DNA from: Glycomyces sp. YM15
GTDB taxonomy: Bacteria; Actinomycetota; Actinomycetes; Mycobacteriales; Micromonosporaceae
DNA: 64,000 nt
Direction: 5' to 3'
NCBI RefSeq assembly: GCF_016918015.1
Contig: NZ_JAERMK010000009.1
Span: 62,001-126,000 of the forward strand
In this document: in pieces, positions 16,842 through 24,463 of the stretch
How positions within the stretch are numbered: the stretch's first letter is position 1
Layout: each line of letters begins with the position of its first letter
The notes under the pieces: model-generated
Database searches by the model: none
The model's input: the letters and a program-made list of their open reading frames with translations, nothing else
What the model was told of the DNA's origin: nothing
Program-made: the position numbers and the translations under genes

Positions 16842-17228
16842 ATGAAGTATCGACGATGGATCGCAAAGATGGCGGTGGCGCTGATGGTCTTCGGGATCGG
16901 CGCGGTCAGCGCGACCATACCGGCCTCGTCCGCATCAGCCGCCGGCTGCACCCTCACCACCAGTATCAGCGGACCGAACAAAGTCGGATCGAAGGTCAAC
17001 GGCATCTTGAACATCAAAGTGTCCGGTTGCTCAGGCCGTTACTGGACGGAGTACAGCTACCTCAACGGCCCCACGAACGACGGACGTACGGTGACCTACA
17101 GGGGCGACCGAGACTACTCGGTCCTTCTCAGCGCGCCGTGCCGAACCGGAACCTACAGGCTCATCCTGCAGATCCGCGGCGACGGATTCGACTCCTATGA
17201 CGAGCAATCGAAGTACATCCGATGCTGA
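16842..17228 (+). CDS. Small secreted protein with four cysteines, unknown
   Basis: 128 residues. ATG at 16842 is chosen over an in-frame upstream start at 16815 because GAGAGGAG lies just before it and MKYRRWIAKMAVALMVFGIG begins a clean Sec signal peptide (cleavage near ASA-AG, about residue 31). The mature part of about 97 residues has four Cys (AAGC, VSGC, APCRTG and the last residue), and alternating hydrophobic residues that suggest a beta-sandwich. It resembles its neighbour in size, Cys count and a C-terminal Cys, but the sequences do not align clearly. Function unknown. Secretion is the only firm inference. Confidence 0.75.
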   Translation: MKYRRWIAKMAVALMVFGIGAVSATIPASSASAAGCTLTTSISGPNKVGSKVNGILNIKVSGCSGRYWTEYSYLNGPTNDGRTVTYRGDRDYSVLLSAPCRTGTYRLILQIRGDGFDSYDEQSKYIRC

Positions 17229-17451
17229 CCTTAATGCCTTGAGCCGGTTCCGGATCTCCGCACACGCAGCCGCCCCGCATGAGACCCAGGGGCTTTCAAG
17301 TCGTCCTTCATACCCGCCACATGGGTGATGGGAGCCTGCGCCGACTCATGGTGACGACTCTGGGGTGTTCGCACCTTTCGATGCCGGGCCCGGCGAGAAC
17401 GGACTCGCGGTGATGCCGCCTGCTCGCGCCTCATCAGACCCGAGAAGTTCA

Positions 17452-17484
17452 GGCCCGGACTCCGCGTTGAGCGGGGTCCGGGCC
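17452..17484. terminator. Bidirectional terminator between convergent operons
   Basis: 14-bp stem GGCCCGGACTCCGC / GCGGGGTCCGGGCC with one T-G wobble and a 5-nt loop. It sits between the plus-strand secreted-protein pair and the end of the minus-strand operon that stops at 17493. Confidence 0.7.
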
Positions 17485-17492
17485 CTTCGAGT

Positions 17493-17966
17493 TCAGTCCT
17501 CAGGTCGGCCGAGGATCCAGGTGGTCATGCGTTTTCGCGCGTAGTGGACGAGGTGTTCCGGGTTCGCTTTGAGCCATGGGTGGCGGGCGAGTTCGTGGGC
17601 GAGCGCTGAGTAGTGCGCTTGGCTGCGTCGCTGCTCGGACAGCGGTTCGGCCAGGTGCGGTTCGCCGTAGAGCGCCCGCGTGACGGCTTCGACGGCGAGG
17701 TGGTCGGGCGGCGGGACGGTCCCGCGGCCGGCCTGGCGCAGTTCGGTCATGAACTCGCCCAGGCGGTTGTAGTCGATCAGGCCCGCTCCGAGTCCGGCGC
17801 CGGGTCCGAAGCGGTATTCGAGGACGACGGCGACGGCGGCACGAAGGTGTTCGGCGGCGATGCCGTGGTCTTTCGCCTGGAACTGATGCCGGAGTCTCGC
17901 GGCCGTGTCGACTTCGCCGGTGACGAGCGCCGTGAGGTGCGTGCGGTGGAGCGCTTCGGGTGTCAT
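17493..17966 (-). CDS. Unknown helical protein, paralogue family A (third member)
   Basis: 157 residues. ATG at 17966 overlaps the upstream stop as ATGA and has AAGGA eight nt before it. The long frame extending further upstream is a shadow. The protein is soluble and mostly helical. Its central part (YRFG at 51-54, then HLAVEAVTRALYGEP at about 89-103 and LSEQ) lines up with the EPDP/EAMIRAV/EIPH region of the 197-aa neighbour and with the 143-aa protein encoded at 20770-21201. This indicates three copies of one domain family. I recognise no named family. Last gene of a four-gene operon. Confidence 0.7.
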   Translation of the reverse strand: MTPEALHRTHLTALVTGEVDTAARLRHQFQAKDHGIAAEHLRAAVAVVLEYRFGPGAGLGAGLIDYNRLGEFMTELRQAGRGTVPPPDHLAVEAVTRALYGEPHLAEPLSEQRRSQAHYSALAHELARHPWLKANPEHLVHYARKRMTTWILGRPED

Positions 17967-18556
17967 GCGTCGGTTCCTTCCTCGGCGGGAGTGGCCGGGT
18001 CTGGATCGCCCTGGGCGGGCTCGGTTTGGACGGGCTCGGTTTGGACGGGTGCGGTTTGCACCGGTGCTGCCGGCTCGCGCTTCGGCGAGTTGAGCTCTGG
18101 CGAATCGAGGGCTCTGCCGAGCAGGTCTTCGCGGGCTTCTTCGACGAGGTCGAAGAGTTCGTCCAGGTCGGCTTCGGTCAGTTTCGGGTCGGCGAGGTCG
18201 TCGATGACGGCCCACATGTAGGCGGCCTGCTCGGTGTGCGGGATCTCGGTGAGCAGGACTGATTCGGCGGTGACGGCCCGGATCATGGCCTCGGCGCGCA
18301 GCGCCTCGAACGGGCGATCCGGACGGAAATGCTTGTCGTGCAGGCGCTTGGTGAGCGCGGCGAGGTCAGTCGGGTCGGGTTCGTAGCCGAGTTCTTCGAC
18401 CACGAACTGGGTGAAGAGGGTCAGCGTGAACAGCAGGTGGCTCATGCGCTGCTCGTCGCTGATCTGCGCGGCGAGGCGGGCGGCTTCGGTGGTGTCGCCG
18501 GTGAGGCGGGCGGCGGCATGGGCGCGGAACAGCGCCGTGCTCTCGGTGTAGTCCAT
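17963..18556 (-). CDS. Unknown helical protein, paralogue family A (second member)
   Basis: 197 residues from ATG 18556, which has AAGGA five nt upstream. An ATG at 18562 would overlap the preceding stop as ATGA but leaves no room for the ribosome site, so either could be used. Residues 1-120 are an acidic helical domain with EPDP (59-62), EAMIRAVTAES (89-99) and EIPH (104-107), all shared with the 143-aa protein at 20770-21201. The last 45 residues are a disordered tail with the repeated pentapeptide-like unit PVQTE. No enzymatic motif or membrane segment is visible. Confidence 0.7.
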   Translation of the reverse strand: MDYTESTALFRAHAAARLTGDTTEAARLAAQISDEQRMSHLLFTLTLFTQFVVEELGYEPDPTDLAALTKRLHDKHFRPDRPFEALRAEAMIRAVTAESVLLTEIPHTEQAAYMWAVIDDLADPKLTEADLDELFDLVEEAREDLLGRALDSPELNSPKREPAAPVQTAPVQTEPVQTEPAQGDPDPATPAEEGTDA

Positions 18557-18558
18557 GG

Positions 18559-18945
18559 TCATCCTTCGCATTCGCGTTGGGCCACATGCCAGGCCGCGAC
18601 GGCTTCGCGTTTGAGCGCGGCAGCCCGTCCGGGCTGGCGGGCCCAGTCGAGGTGGTCGAGTCCGGTGATGTGCAGTTCCGGGCATGCGGAGCCCGATGCG
18701 GTGGTGTCGAAACCGGTGATGAAGCCCAGGACGGGCGGCACGTGTTCGGGGAGCGTGATCCACAAGCGCGGGATCGCGTACAGCACCCCGAAGCGGACCT
18801 GGCGGCCGAAGACCTCGGTCTCGGCGACGGTGGTGAGGCCGTCGGGGTCGATCCCGCCGAACGACCTCACCGGCAGCGGGATCTCCCTGAGCGCCTGGTC
18901 ATACCGGGCGCGGATGCGGTACGGAGCGAGGCGGCCTACGCCCAT
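18559..18945 (-). CDS. Unknown 128-aa protein
   Basis: 128 residues. ATG at 18945 is supported by GGAGG six nt upstream and lies inside the end of the preceding gene (10-nt overlap). The upstream extension of the frame is Arg/Pro-rich shadow. The sequence has alternating hydrophobic strands (FGVLYAIPRLWITLPEHVPP) and a helical C-terminus (RAAALKREAVAAWHVAQ), so a compact alpha/beta fold is likely. One Cys (SACPEL) and one near the end. No family recognised. It is the second gene of the operon starting at 20462 and is tightly coupled on both sides, so it very likely works with those neighbours. Confidence 0.65.
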   Translation of the reverse strand: MGVGRLAPYRIRARYDQALREIPLPVRSFGGIDPDGLTTVAETEVFGRQVRFGVLYAIPRLWITLPEHVPPVLGFITGFDTTASGSACPELHITGLDHLDWARQPGRAAALKREAVAAWHVAQRECEG

Positions 18946-20462
18946 GCCGCACCTCCGGACGCGCGGGTTCCGGTCCCGGGCACCGACATTCCAGGCGCGA
19001 ACACGGGCGCTGTGCGTCGGGGCACCGATGCCTCGGTGCGGGCCCGCTGCGCTCCGCGCACGGCCCCGGCGAACCGGGCGGTCCGGGCCGCGAGCGCGGT
19101 GTGGCGGTCGGGTGGCGCCGGCTTCTCCGCGCGTGGCTTGGGCCGGTGGCGGAGGAGCCCGATGGTCAGGCGGATGCCGCGTGCGATCCTGCCGATGGTC
19201 GGGCCGCATTCGCGTTCGATCACGGTCGGCGAGCGGTGGGCGGCGGCGAGGTCAGCGGACTTCTCGATGAACCGGTCCCAGGCGTCTTCGCGCAGCTTGC
19301 CGAACCGGTGCGGTGAATCCTCGGGGATGCCGGTAGGGACATCGGTCGCGCGGCGATCCGCCTGACGCGGCAGGTGAGGATGGTGCTGCGGGCGCACTTG
19401 ACGTGCCACGGGTTCGCGGATCGGTTCGCGGATCGGTTCGCGCGCTTGGGGTTCGGTCTCGGGCCGCGCCCAGGGCTGAGGCCGGGGCCCCGGTTGCGGA
19501 CTGGGACGCTCTTCGGAAACCGGCGGCCGGGACGGTGGTTCGGGAGGGTCCGTGTTGTCGCGGTCGGCGCCTTCGCCTGGTGTGGAGGGTCGGCGGTCGG
19601 TGGCATCGCGGTGATTGACCTCCCGGTGATTGGCTTCCCGGGCTTCCTGGGCTTCGCGTTCGCGGGTGATGCGGGTGCGGCGGTCGTAGAGCGCTTCGGC
19701 GCGCTCGGCCCACTCGGCTTTCTCGGGGTCCTCTTCGATCTCCCACCAGGGGATCGGGTCGGGGAGCTCGTCACGGCGGTGACGGCCGGTCCGGCGGTCG
19801 GGGAACCATCCCGGGGAGCCGAACGGGCCCGGGTCGAGGACATCGTAGGGGCGGGTCTTGTCGATCAACCAGTCATCGCCTGGCTTGTGCCGCAGGTGGT
19901 CCGGCTCGTAGCGCGGCGACCAGGGGTCGTCATCGGCGGCGTCGAGGACGCACAGGTCTGGACGGGTCTGGTACCGGTAGGCCCCGGGTGTCATCGGATC
20001 GGGAGAGCCGTCGGACAGGAAGAGGCGACGGCCCGCCCAGTCGTAGTAGCCGTCTACCTCCCCGAAGAGCCCGGGGTTCTTCGGGTGCGGGTAGGCCGGG
20101 TTGTGGCGAGGGTCGGACGAGACCGGCCCGGCTTTCCCCGGGGTGAATCGCGGCGTGGGGAGCGGTTCGGTGCGCGGCTCGGTGTGCAGCGCGGGACGCG
20201 GTTCGGGACCCGGTTCGGAACGCGGCACAGGACATGGTTCGGTTTGCGGCGCGGCATGTGGCTCGGTGTGCGGCACGGAATCGCGGACGGCGATGTTGCG
20301 GAGCCGAGCACGCAGGATCGCCGCGAGTTCCTCGTCGCTGCCGGGGATCGGGCCGGACTCGGGGTTGGCGGGTGCGGTGGAGTAGGCGGCGGCTTCGGAG
20401 GTGAAGCGGCGGGAATGGCTGTTTTCAGGTACGCCGGAATAGCGTATCGTCGTAGACGACAC
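18936..20462 (-). CDS. Large Pro/Arg-rich protein of unknown function
   Basis: 508 residues from a GTG at 20462 with AAGGAG seven nt upstream. Residues 55-105 contain repeated (T/S)EP units. A more ordered, Trp/Tyr/Asp-rich core follows at about 115-260 (NPGLFGEVDGYYDWAGRRLF, then DPWSPRYEPDH, DPIPWWEIEEDPEKAEW). A second disordered Pro/Arg/Glu stretch precedes a C-terminal helical segment (HRFGKLREDAWDRFIEKSAD) and a basic tail. No membrane segment or catalytic motif is visible. The layout suggests a scaffold or adaptor rather than an enzyme. First gene of the operon, transcribed from the palindrome-containing promoter at 20536-20565. Confidence 0.65.
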   Translation of the reverse strand: MSSTTIRYSGVPENSHSRRFTSEAAAYSTAPANPESGPIPGSDEELAAILRARLRNIAVRDSVPHTEPHAAPQTEPCPVPRSEPGPEPRPALHTEPRTEPLPTPRFTPGKAGPVSSDPRHNPAYPHPKNPGLFGEVDGYYDWAGRRLFLSDGSPDPMTPGAYRYQTRPDLCVLDAADDDPWSPRYEPDHLRHKPGDDWLIDKTRPYDVLDPGPFGSPGWFPDRRTGRHRRDELPDPIPWWEIEEDPEKAEWAERAEALYDRRTRITREREAQEAREANHREVNHRDATDRRPSTPGEGADRDNTDPPEPPSRPPVSEERPSPQPGPRPQPWARPETEPQAREPIREPIREPVARQVRPQHHPHLPRQADRRATDVPTGIPEDSPHRFGKLREDAWDRFIEKSADLAAAHRSPTVIERECGPTIGRIARGIRLTIGLLRHRPKPRAEKPAPPDRHTALAARTARFAGAVRGAQRARTEASVPRRTAPVFAPGMSVPGTGTRASGGAAWA

Positions 20463-20486
20463 GGAAGGACTCCTTCTGTTGTTGGA

Positions 20487-20534
20487 GCCGCCCGGCGGAA
20501 CCAGGTTTTAGCGGACTCAGGCCCGCCGGGCGGC
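20487..20534. promoter_or_regulatory. 12-bp inverted repeat near the start of the 20462 transcript
   Basis: Perfect arms GCCGCCCGGCGG and CCGCCGGGCGGC with a 24-nt spacer, ending 24 nt ahead of the GTG start. The predicted transcription start (about 20529) falls inside the outer arm, so the symmetry may act in DNA, or as a leader hairpin if transcription starts further up. Confidence 0.45.
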
Positions 20535-20535
20535 G

Positions 20536-20565
20536 ATTACATTCTGACCTATCAGAATTGGTCAA
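20536..20565 (-). promoter_or_regulatory. Promoter with operator-like palindrome in the spacer
   Basis: On the minus strand TTGACC (20565-20560), an 18-bp spacer, and TGTAAT (20541-20536) make a good vegetative promoter for the gene starting at 20462. The spacer is mostly the palindrome ATTCTGA-TAGG-TCAGAAT (20541-20558, 7-4-7). A dimeric repressor bound there would block RNA polymerase directly. Confidence 0.6.
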
Positions 20566-20601
20566 TGCGATCTGGATGCTTCGTAACAAGCTCCGTTCGA
20601 G

Positions 20602-20682
20602 ACGTAAGAACTTGGCCCGCAAGAGATTGCGAGTGCCGGTCCTTCGATGATGACTCATCAAAAACTTACGTGTCAACTTACG
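20602..20682. repeat. Three CTTACG boxes
   Basis: AACTTACG occurs at 20663-20670 and again at 20675-20682 (12-bp period). The same core occurs inverted as CGTAAG at 20603-20608. It lies upstream of the promoter at 20536-20565 and could serve an activator. Confidence 0.4.
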
Positions 20683-20715
20683 ATGCAAGAGTGTCTAGAA
20701 GTTTTTGAGAGCTTA

Positions 20716-20746
20716 AGGGGGCCAAGGGCTTTGCCCTTGGCCCCCT
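20716..20746 (-). terminator. Terminator of the 22249-20770 operon
   Basis: 14-bp perfect stem AGGGGGCCAAGGGC / GCCCTTGGCCCCCT with a 3-nt T loop, 24 nt after the stop of the 143-aa gene. It separates the two minus-strand operons of unknown genes. Confidence 0.75.
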
Positions 20747-20769
20747 AGAGATGCTGTGGCGATGACCGA

Positions 20770-21201
20770 CTACCGATTAGCCCTTTCGATGGCCTTGTCG
20801 ATGAGTTGGTCGACTTGATCCGGAGTGAACCCAAGCTGCTTGACCATCAGATACGACGCCGAAGGCATCACCGTGTTCGCAGTGGCATGCGGGACCTCAT
20901 CGAACAGGTCCGACTCGCCAAGGACCGACCGGATCAGCATCTCAACATGGATCGGCTTGACCTTTTCGGCGGAGTTGTTGACTCCGACCATGAAGGCATC
21001 GACAAAGGCCTTGATTGCGCGGGGGTCGGGTTCCTTGCCGAAGCGTTGTCGCACCGACAGGCCGAAAAGGGCCGTATTGAGCCGACCCGACCCCGGCCAT
21101 TCGCCGTCAGGAAGGTCGTTGAAATGCCGCGCGGAGCTTTCGAAGTCCTGCTTCAGCAGGGCGCGAAGGTACTCGACGTACTTCGCCAGCAGCTCATCCA
21201 T
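20770..21201 (-). CDS. Unknown helical protein, paralogue family A (first member)
   Basis: 143 residues. ATG at 21201 has AGGAGG four nt upstream and overlaps the preceding gene by 8 nt. The protein is predicted helical and soluble. FGKEPDP (54-60), HVEMLIRSVLGES (85-97) and DEVPH (101-105) match the corresponding stretches of the 197-aa protein at 17963-18556 (GYEPDP, AEAMIRAVTAES, TEIPH), and more weakly the 157-aa protein. Family not recognised. As the last gene of an operon with two coiled-coil proteins, one membrane-anchored, it may be their cytosolic partner. Confidence 0.7.
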   Translation of the reverse strand: MDELLAKYVEYLRALLKQDFESSARHFNDLPDGEWPGSGRLNTALFGLSVRQRFGKEPDPRAIKAFVDAFMVGVNNSAEKVKPIHVEMLIRSVLGESDLFDEVPHATANTVMPSASYLMVKQLGFTPDQVDQLIDKAIERANR

Positions 21202-21982
21202 CGTTCCTCCTGAATCGGTTCACTAGCTTCTTAGTTGCGTAGGCCGCTCCGACCCCGGCTACCGCCAGCGAGGCGGTAAGGCTGGCCTTGCTGAACGGCG
21301 GTGGGTTGAAAGGGATCGCGGTGCTTACAGCTCCGTCGTCTTGGATGGTGATCGTGCGAAGTTCGCTCGGTGCCGGCCCTCGTTCGAGGCCCTTAACAAT
21401 GTTATCGAGCGAGTCGGCGACGTTCTTTGTGCCGTCGGACAAGTCATCGGATTTGCGCATCAACCGGTCGAATTCGTCGTCTTCATCCTCGAATTGGAGG
21501 ATCGCGGGCGGCTGCGGCACAGCCTCCCACGGCTCGATCTGGTCGCCGTTCCGGTACTGCAGCTCAGGAGAGGAGACGCAGTCAGAGCCTTCAGGTGTGT
21601 TCTCGCCATCTGAGCTCGGCGCTGCGGGAGTGAGCGGATCGTTCGGAAGCGGGCCGCTACCGCCCCCGGCCGCTCCGGCGTTAGCGGAGCTGTCAGGTGC
21701 CGAGCTTCGTGCTCCCGGTCCAAGGGTGCCGTGGATGGCCGACAGCACAATGAAGTGCGCCTTCACCAACGCGCCCTGCAACGCAGCGCGCATCGACTCG
21801 GCCTCCTCGATCTTCTCGACCACGCCGCGCATCCGCTCGGACGCGACCTCGACACCAAGCCCGCCAAGAGCCCTGGCCGTGTGCTCGGCCTGCCCCTTCG
21901 ACGAATTGATCGGTCCGGCGACCGCCTCGACCGCAGCCCGATCGGACTCGATCTTGGCGGCCAAGTCCTGCAGACGCGCCAC
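21194..21982 (-). CDS. Tail-anchored coiled-coil protein of unknown function
   Basis: 262 residues from GTG 21982, nine nt after the stop of the 85-aa gene. No clear ribosome site is visible, so coupling is likely. Residues 1-85 are helical and align with the whole 85-aa neighbour (shared pattern V..V.G.I..SK, LGVE, SM.AALQ). Residues 90-215 are a polar, Ser/Pro/Asp-rich linker. Residues about 232-251 (KASLTASLAVAGVGAAYATK) are one membrane segment followed by a basic tail (NRFRRNDG). This suggests a C-terminal tail-anchored membrane protein with a cytoplasmic coiled coil. It is reminiscent in layout of small secretion-type or ESX-like helical proteins, but no WXG or LXG motif is present. Confidence 0.7.
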   Translation of the reverse strand: MARLQDLAAKIESDRAAVEAVAGPINSSKGQAEHTARALGGLGVEVASERMRGVVEKIEEAESMRAALQGALVKAHFIVLSAIHGTLGPGARSSAPDSSANAGAAGGGSGPLPNDPLTPAAPSSDGENTPEGSDCVSSPELQYRNGDQIEPWEAVPQPPAILQFEDEDDEFDRLMRKSDDLSDGTKNVADSLDNIVKGLERGPAPSELRTITIQDDGAVSTAIPFNPPPFSKASLTASLAVAGVGAAYATKKLVNRFRRNDG

Positions 21983-21991
21983 GACCGATAC

Positions 21992-22249
21992 TTACTGCTG
22001 CTTCGCAGCCGCCGCCGCAGCCATCGCCTCGTTCAGCTTGTTCTGCAACGCAGCAGCCATCGCGCTGCACTCTTCCAGCGCTTCCTTACAACCCGACAGC
22101 GCCGCCATCGCACCCTCGACGCCCAAGGCCTGCAACTGACCCAGGGTCTCCTCGGTCATCGCCTTGCTGCCCTCGATCTGTCCCTGAACCTCCGTCACCG
22201 CGTTCGCATTCGCACTGACCGAGGCGATCACATCATCAATCGAAGCCAT
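21992..22249 (-). CDS. Small coiled-coil protein of unknown function
   Basis: 85 residues, helical throughout, ending in an Ala/Lys/Gln tail. ATG at 22249 is chosen because a GGA lies seven nt upstream. An in-frame ATG at 22261 would add four residues. The size and two-helix appearance recall WXG100-like proteins, but the Trp-x-Gly turn is absent. The central pattern (EVQGQIEGSK, QLQALGVE, CSAMAAALQNKL) is repeated in the N-terminus of the next gene product, so the pair may hetero-oligomerise. First gene of the three-gene operon. No function can be assigned. Confidence 0.7.
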   Translation of the reverse strand: MASIDDVIASVSANANAVTEVQGQIEGSKAMTEETLGQLQALGVEGAMAALSGCKEALEECSAMAAALQNKLNEAMAAAAAAKQQ

Positions 22250-22420
22250 GGGAGCATCCATTCGCGCTGGTTCCGGTTGGGGCACAGGTGATCGCGAAGT
22301 CGTACAACCGCTCCGCGAACCGCCGTCGCGGCCCACGTTACCCGACCCGGGTCAACCGCGCATGACACGCTGACGGTCATCGACCCGAACCACGGTTGGC
22401 TCCCAACGCTCCGGAATGAA

Positions 22421-22456
22421 AAGAGGGCCCGGACGCTTGCGCATCCGAGCCCTCTT
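22421..22456 (-). terminator. Terminator of pknB
   Basis: Interrupted stem with outer 8-bp arms AAGAGGGC / GCCCTCTT and inner GC pairs. It begins 12 nt after the pknB stop and is followed on the minus strand by a TTTTC-like tail. It ends the pknA-pknB transcript. Confidence 0.75.
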
Positions 22457-22467
22457 CGCTTGCTCTG

Positions 22468-24390
22468 CTAGCCGTTGCCCTGGTCGCAGGGCGGCGTGTC
22501 CAGCGGGTTGCTGCAGGTCTCCGACGGGGACTCCGAGGTCTCGTCGTCGCCGCCTCCGCCGCCGTCTCCAGCGGCGGCGGTGATGGTGACCTCGGAACCG
22601 GGCTTAACGGCCATGCCGCTGGTGATCGGCCCGTCCTCATTGGTGACCGCCTCGATGGTCTCGGCGGTCGGGTCACCCTCGATCGTGGCGGTGAGCCCGA
22701 GACCCTGCAGGGTCGTCTGGAGCTGCTCCGGCGTGGTCGCGGCGTCCCAGGTGATCACCACGCCCTGGGCGGTGATGGTCACCGTGGTGCCGTCGGACTC
22801 GGTCGAGCCCTGGCCCGGATCCTGCTTGAAGACGACGCCCGTCGAAGTGCCCGCCTGGACGCCGTACTCGACCGCCACCTCGAAACCGGCCTCGTTCAGC
22901 GTGGTGGTCGCCCGCTCGACGGTCATGCCGAACACGTCGGGCACCTTGGTCTGGCCGCCCGCCGACACCACCAGCGTGACCTCGGTAGTCGGCGGGACTT
23001 CGGTCCCGGCCTTGGGATCCTGGGACAGCACCTGGCCGGACGGCGCGGTGTTCGACTCTTCCTTCTTGACGACCTTCAGGCCCTGGGCTTCGAGGGTCGC
23101 CTTCGCCTCTTCGAACTGCTCGTCCACGACGTTCTCGACCTTGACGTTCTCGGGCGCGACCATCACGGTGAGTGTGATCGTCTCGCCCTCGTCGACCTCA
23201 GTGTTCGGTTTCGGGTCCTGGTCGGTGACGTGGTCGATGTTCGTGTCGTTCGGATCGGTCGCGGCCACTTCGGTGAACTTCACCTCGAAGCCGTCATCGG
23301 TGAGCGTCTTCTCCGCCACCGCACGTTCCTGCCCGACGACGTTCGGCACCGCCACCATCGCCGACGTCTCGAGCAACTTCATGATCCCCCACGACGCCGC
23401 CGTGACCGCGACGAGCGCGAGGATCACCCCCAGGGCGATCAGCCACGGGCGGCGCTTGCTCGACGAGGTCGCGATCGGCGTGATCGGAGCGGTCGAGTCG
23501 GGGCCGGCGAGCATCTGGGTCCGGTCGCCCGCGCTCATCACCGCGGGGGCCATCACGGCCTGCCCGCGCGCGGCGCGGATGAGGTCCTCGCGCATCTCCC
23601 CGGCCGAGTGGTACCGGTTCTCGGGGTTCTTCGCGAGCGCCTTCATGATCACGGCGTCCACAGAGGCGGGAATGGCCGGGTTCAGTTCCGAAGGCGGCCG
23701 CGCCTCTTCCCGCACGTGCTGGTAGGCGACGGACACGGGGTTGTCGCCGGTGAACGGCGGGTGCCCCACGAGCAGTTCGTAGAGGACGCAGCCGACCGCG
23801 TACACGTCCGAGCGGGCGTCGACGGTCTCGCCGCGCGCCTGCTCGGGCGAGAGGTACTGCGCGGTGCCGATGACGGCACTGGTCTGGGTCATGGTCGCCT
23901 GGCCGCTGGCCAGGGCCCGGGCGATGCCGAAGTCCATGACCTTGACCTGGTTGGTGTCCGAGAGCATCACGTTGCCGGGCTTGACGTCCCGGTGGATGAT
24001 GTGGTGCTTGTGGCTGAAGTCGAGGGCCGAGCACATGTCGGCCACGACCTCGCAGGCCGTCGCCGGGTCGAAGCGGCCCTCGGCCATCAGGACTTCTTTG
24101 AGGGTCCGGCCGTTGACGAACTCCATCACCATGTACGGGATGCCGGCGTCCTCGCCGGTGTCGAAGACCGCGACGATGTTCGGATGGTTGAGCGACGCCG
24201 AGTTCTGGGCCTCGCGCTGGAACCGGATGAGGAAGGACTCGTCGCGAGAGAGGTCGGCCCGCAGCAGCTTCACCGCCACGTCGCGGCCGAGTCGCAGGTC
24301 CCGGCCACGGTGGACTTCAGCCATCCCCCCGTAGCCGACGACCTCGCCGATCTCGTATCTGCCGCCTAGGAGGCGGGGCTCTGTCGTCAT
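22468..24390 (-). CDS. pknB: Serine/threonine protein kinase PknB with four PASTA repeats
   Basis: 640 residues. The kinase domain (about 11-275) has Gly loop VVGYGGMAEV, catalytic Lys41 (VAVKLL), HRD 133-135 with Lys137 and Asn140, DFG 153-155 and an APE-like SPEQARG. A single membrane helix lies at 315-338. Four extracellular PASTA domains (about 345-605) follow, then a Gly/Asp/Ser tail. The PASTA units sense peptidoglycan fragments or lipid II, and the kinase phosphorylates cell-wall and division proteins. ATG at 24390 has GAGGA ten nt upstream. It lies 73 nt after pknA in the usual actinobacterial order. The fourth PASTA begins GVVITWDAATTPEQL and is more divergent than the others. Confidence 0.96.
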   Translation of the reverse strand: MTTEPRLLGGRYEIGEVVGYGGMAEVHRGRDLRLGRDVAVKLLRADLSRDESFLIRFQREAQNSASLNHPNIVAVFDTGEDAGIPYMVMEFVNGRTLKEVLMAEGRFDPATACEVVADMCSALDFSHKHHIIHRDVKPGNVMLSDTNQVKVMDFGIARALASGQATMTQTSAVIGTAQYLSPEQARGETVDARSDVYAVGCVLYELLVGHPPFTGDNPVSVAYQHVREEARPPSELNPAIPASVDAVIMKALAKNPENRYHSAGEMREDLIRAARGQAVMAPAVMSAGDRTQMLAGPDSTAPITPIATSSSKRRPWLIALGVILALVAVTAASWGIMKLLETSAMVAVPNVVGQERAVAEKTLTDDGFEVKFTEVAATDPNDTNIDHVTDQDPKPNTEVDEGETITLTVMVAPENVKVENVVDEQFEEAKATLEAQGLKVVKKEESNTAPSGQVLSQDPKAGTEVPPTTEVTLVVSAGGQTKVPDVFGMTVERATTTLNEAGFEVAVEYGVQAGTSTGVVFKQDPGQGSTESDGTTVTITAQGVVITWDAATTPEQLQTTLQGLGLTATIEGDPTAETIEAVTNEDGPITSGMAVKPGSEVTITAAAGDGGGGGDDETSESPSETCSNPLDTPPCDQGNG

Positions 24391-24463
24391 CGCGTTTTAC
24401 GTCCTCGTGTTCCGTTCATCGCGGCTTGATTCTAATCGCTGCGGCAGGCCCGAAAGCCCGCTA

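Larger units (their letters stand above)
20463..20769. other. Palindrome-dense regulatory spacer
   Basis: About 307 nt without a gene, much richer in A/T than its surroundings. Apart from the elements listed separately it contains CGCAA-GAGA-TTGCG (20618-20631) and GATGA-C-TCATC (20649-20659), both perfect palindromes. Such density of symmetric elements suggests a multi-protein control region. Confidence 0.6.

Noticed and set aside
21992-22249. 85-aa protein as a WXG100 (ESX substrate) protein
   Set aside because: Size and helicity fit, but the Trp-x-Gly turn is absent and no ESX secretion genes are in the window.
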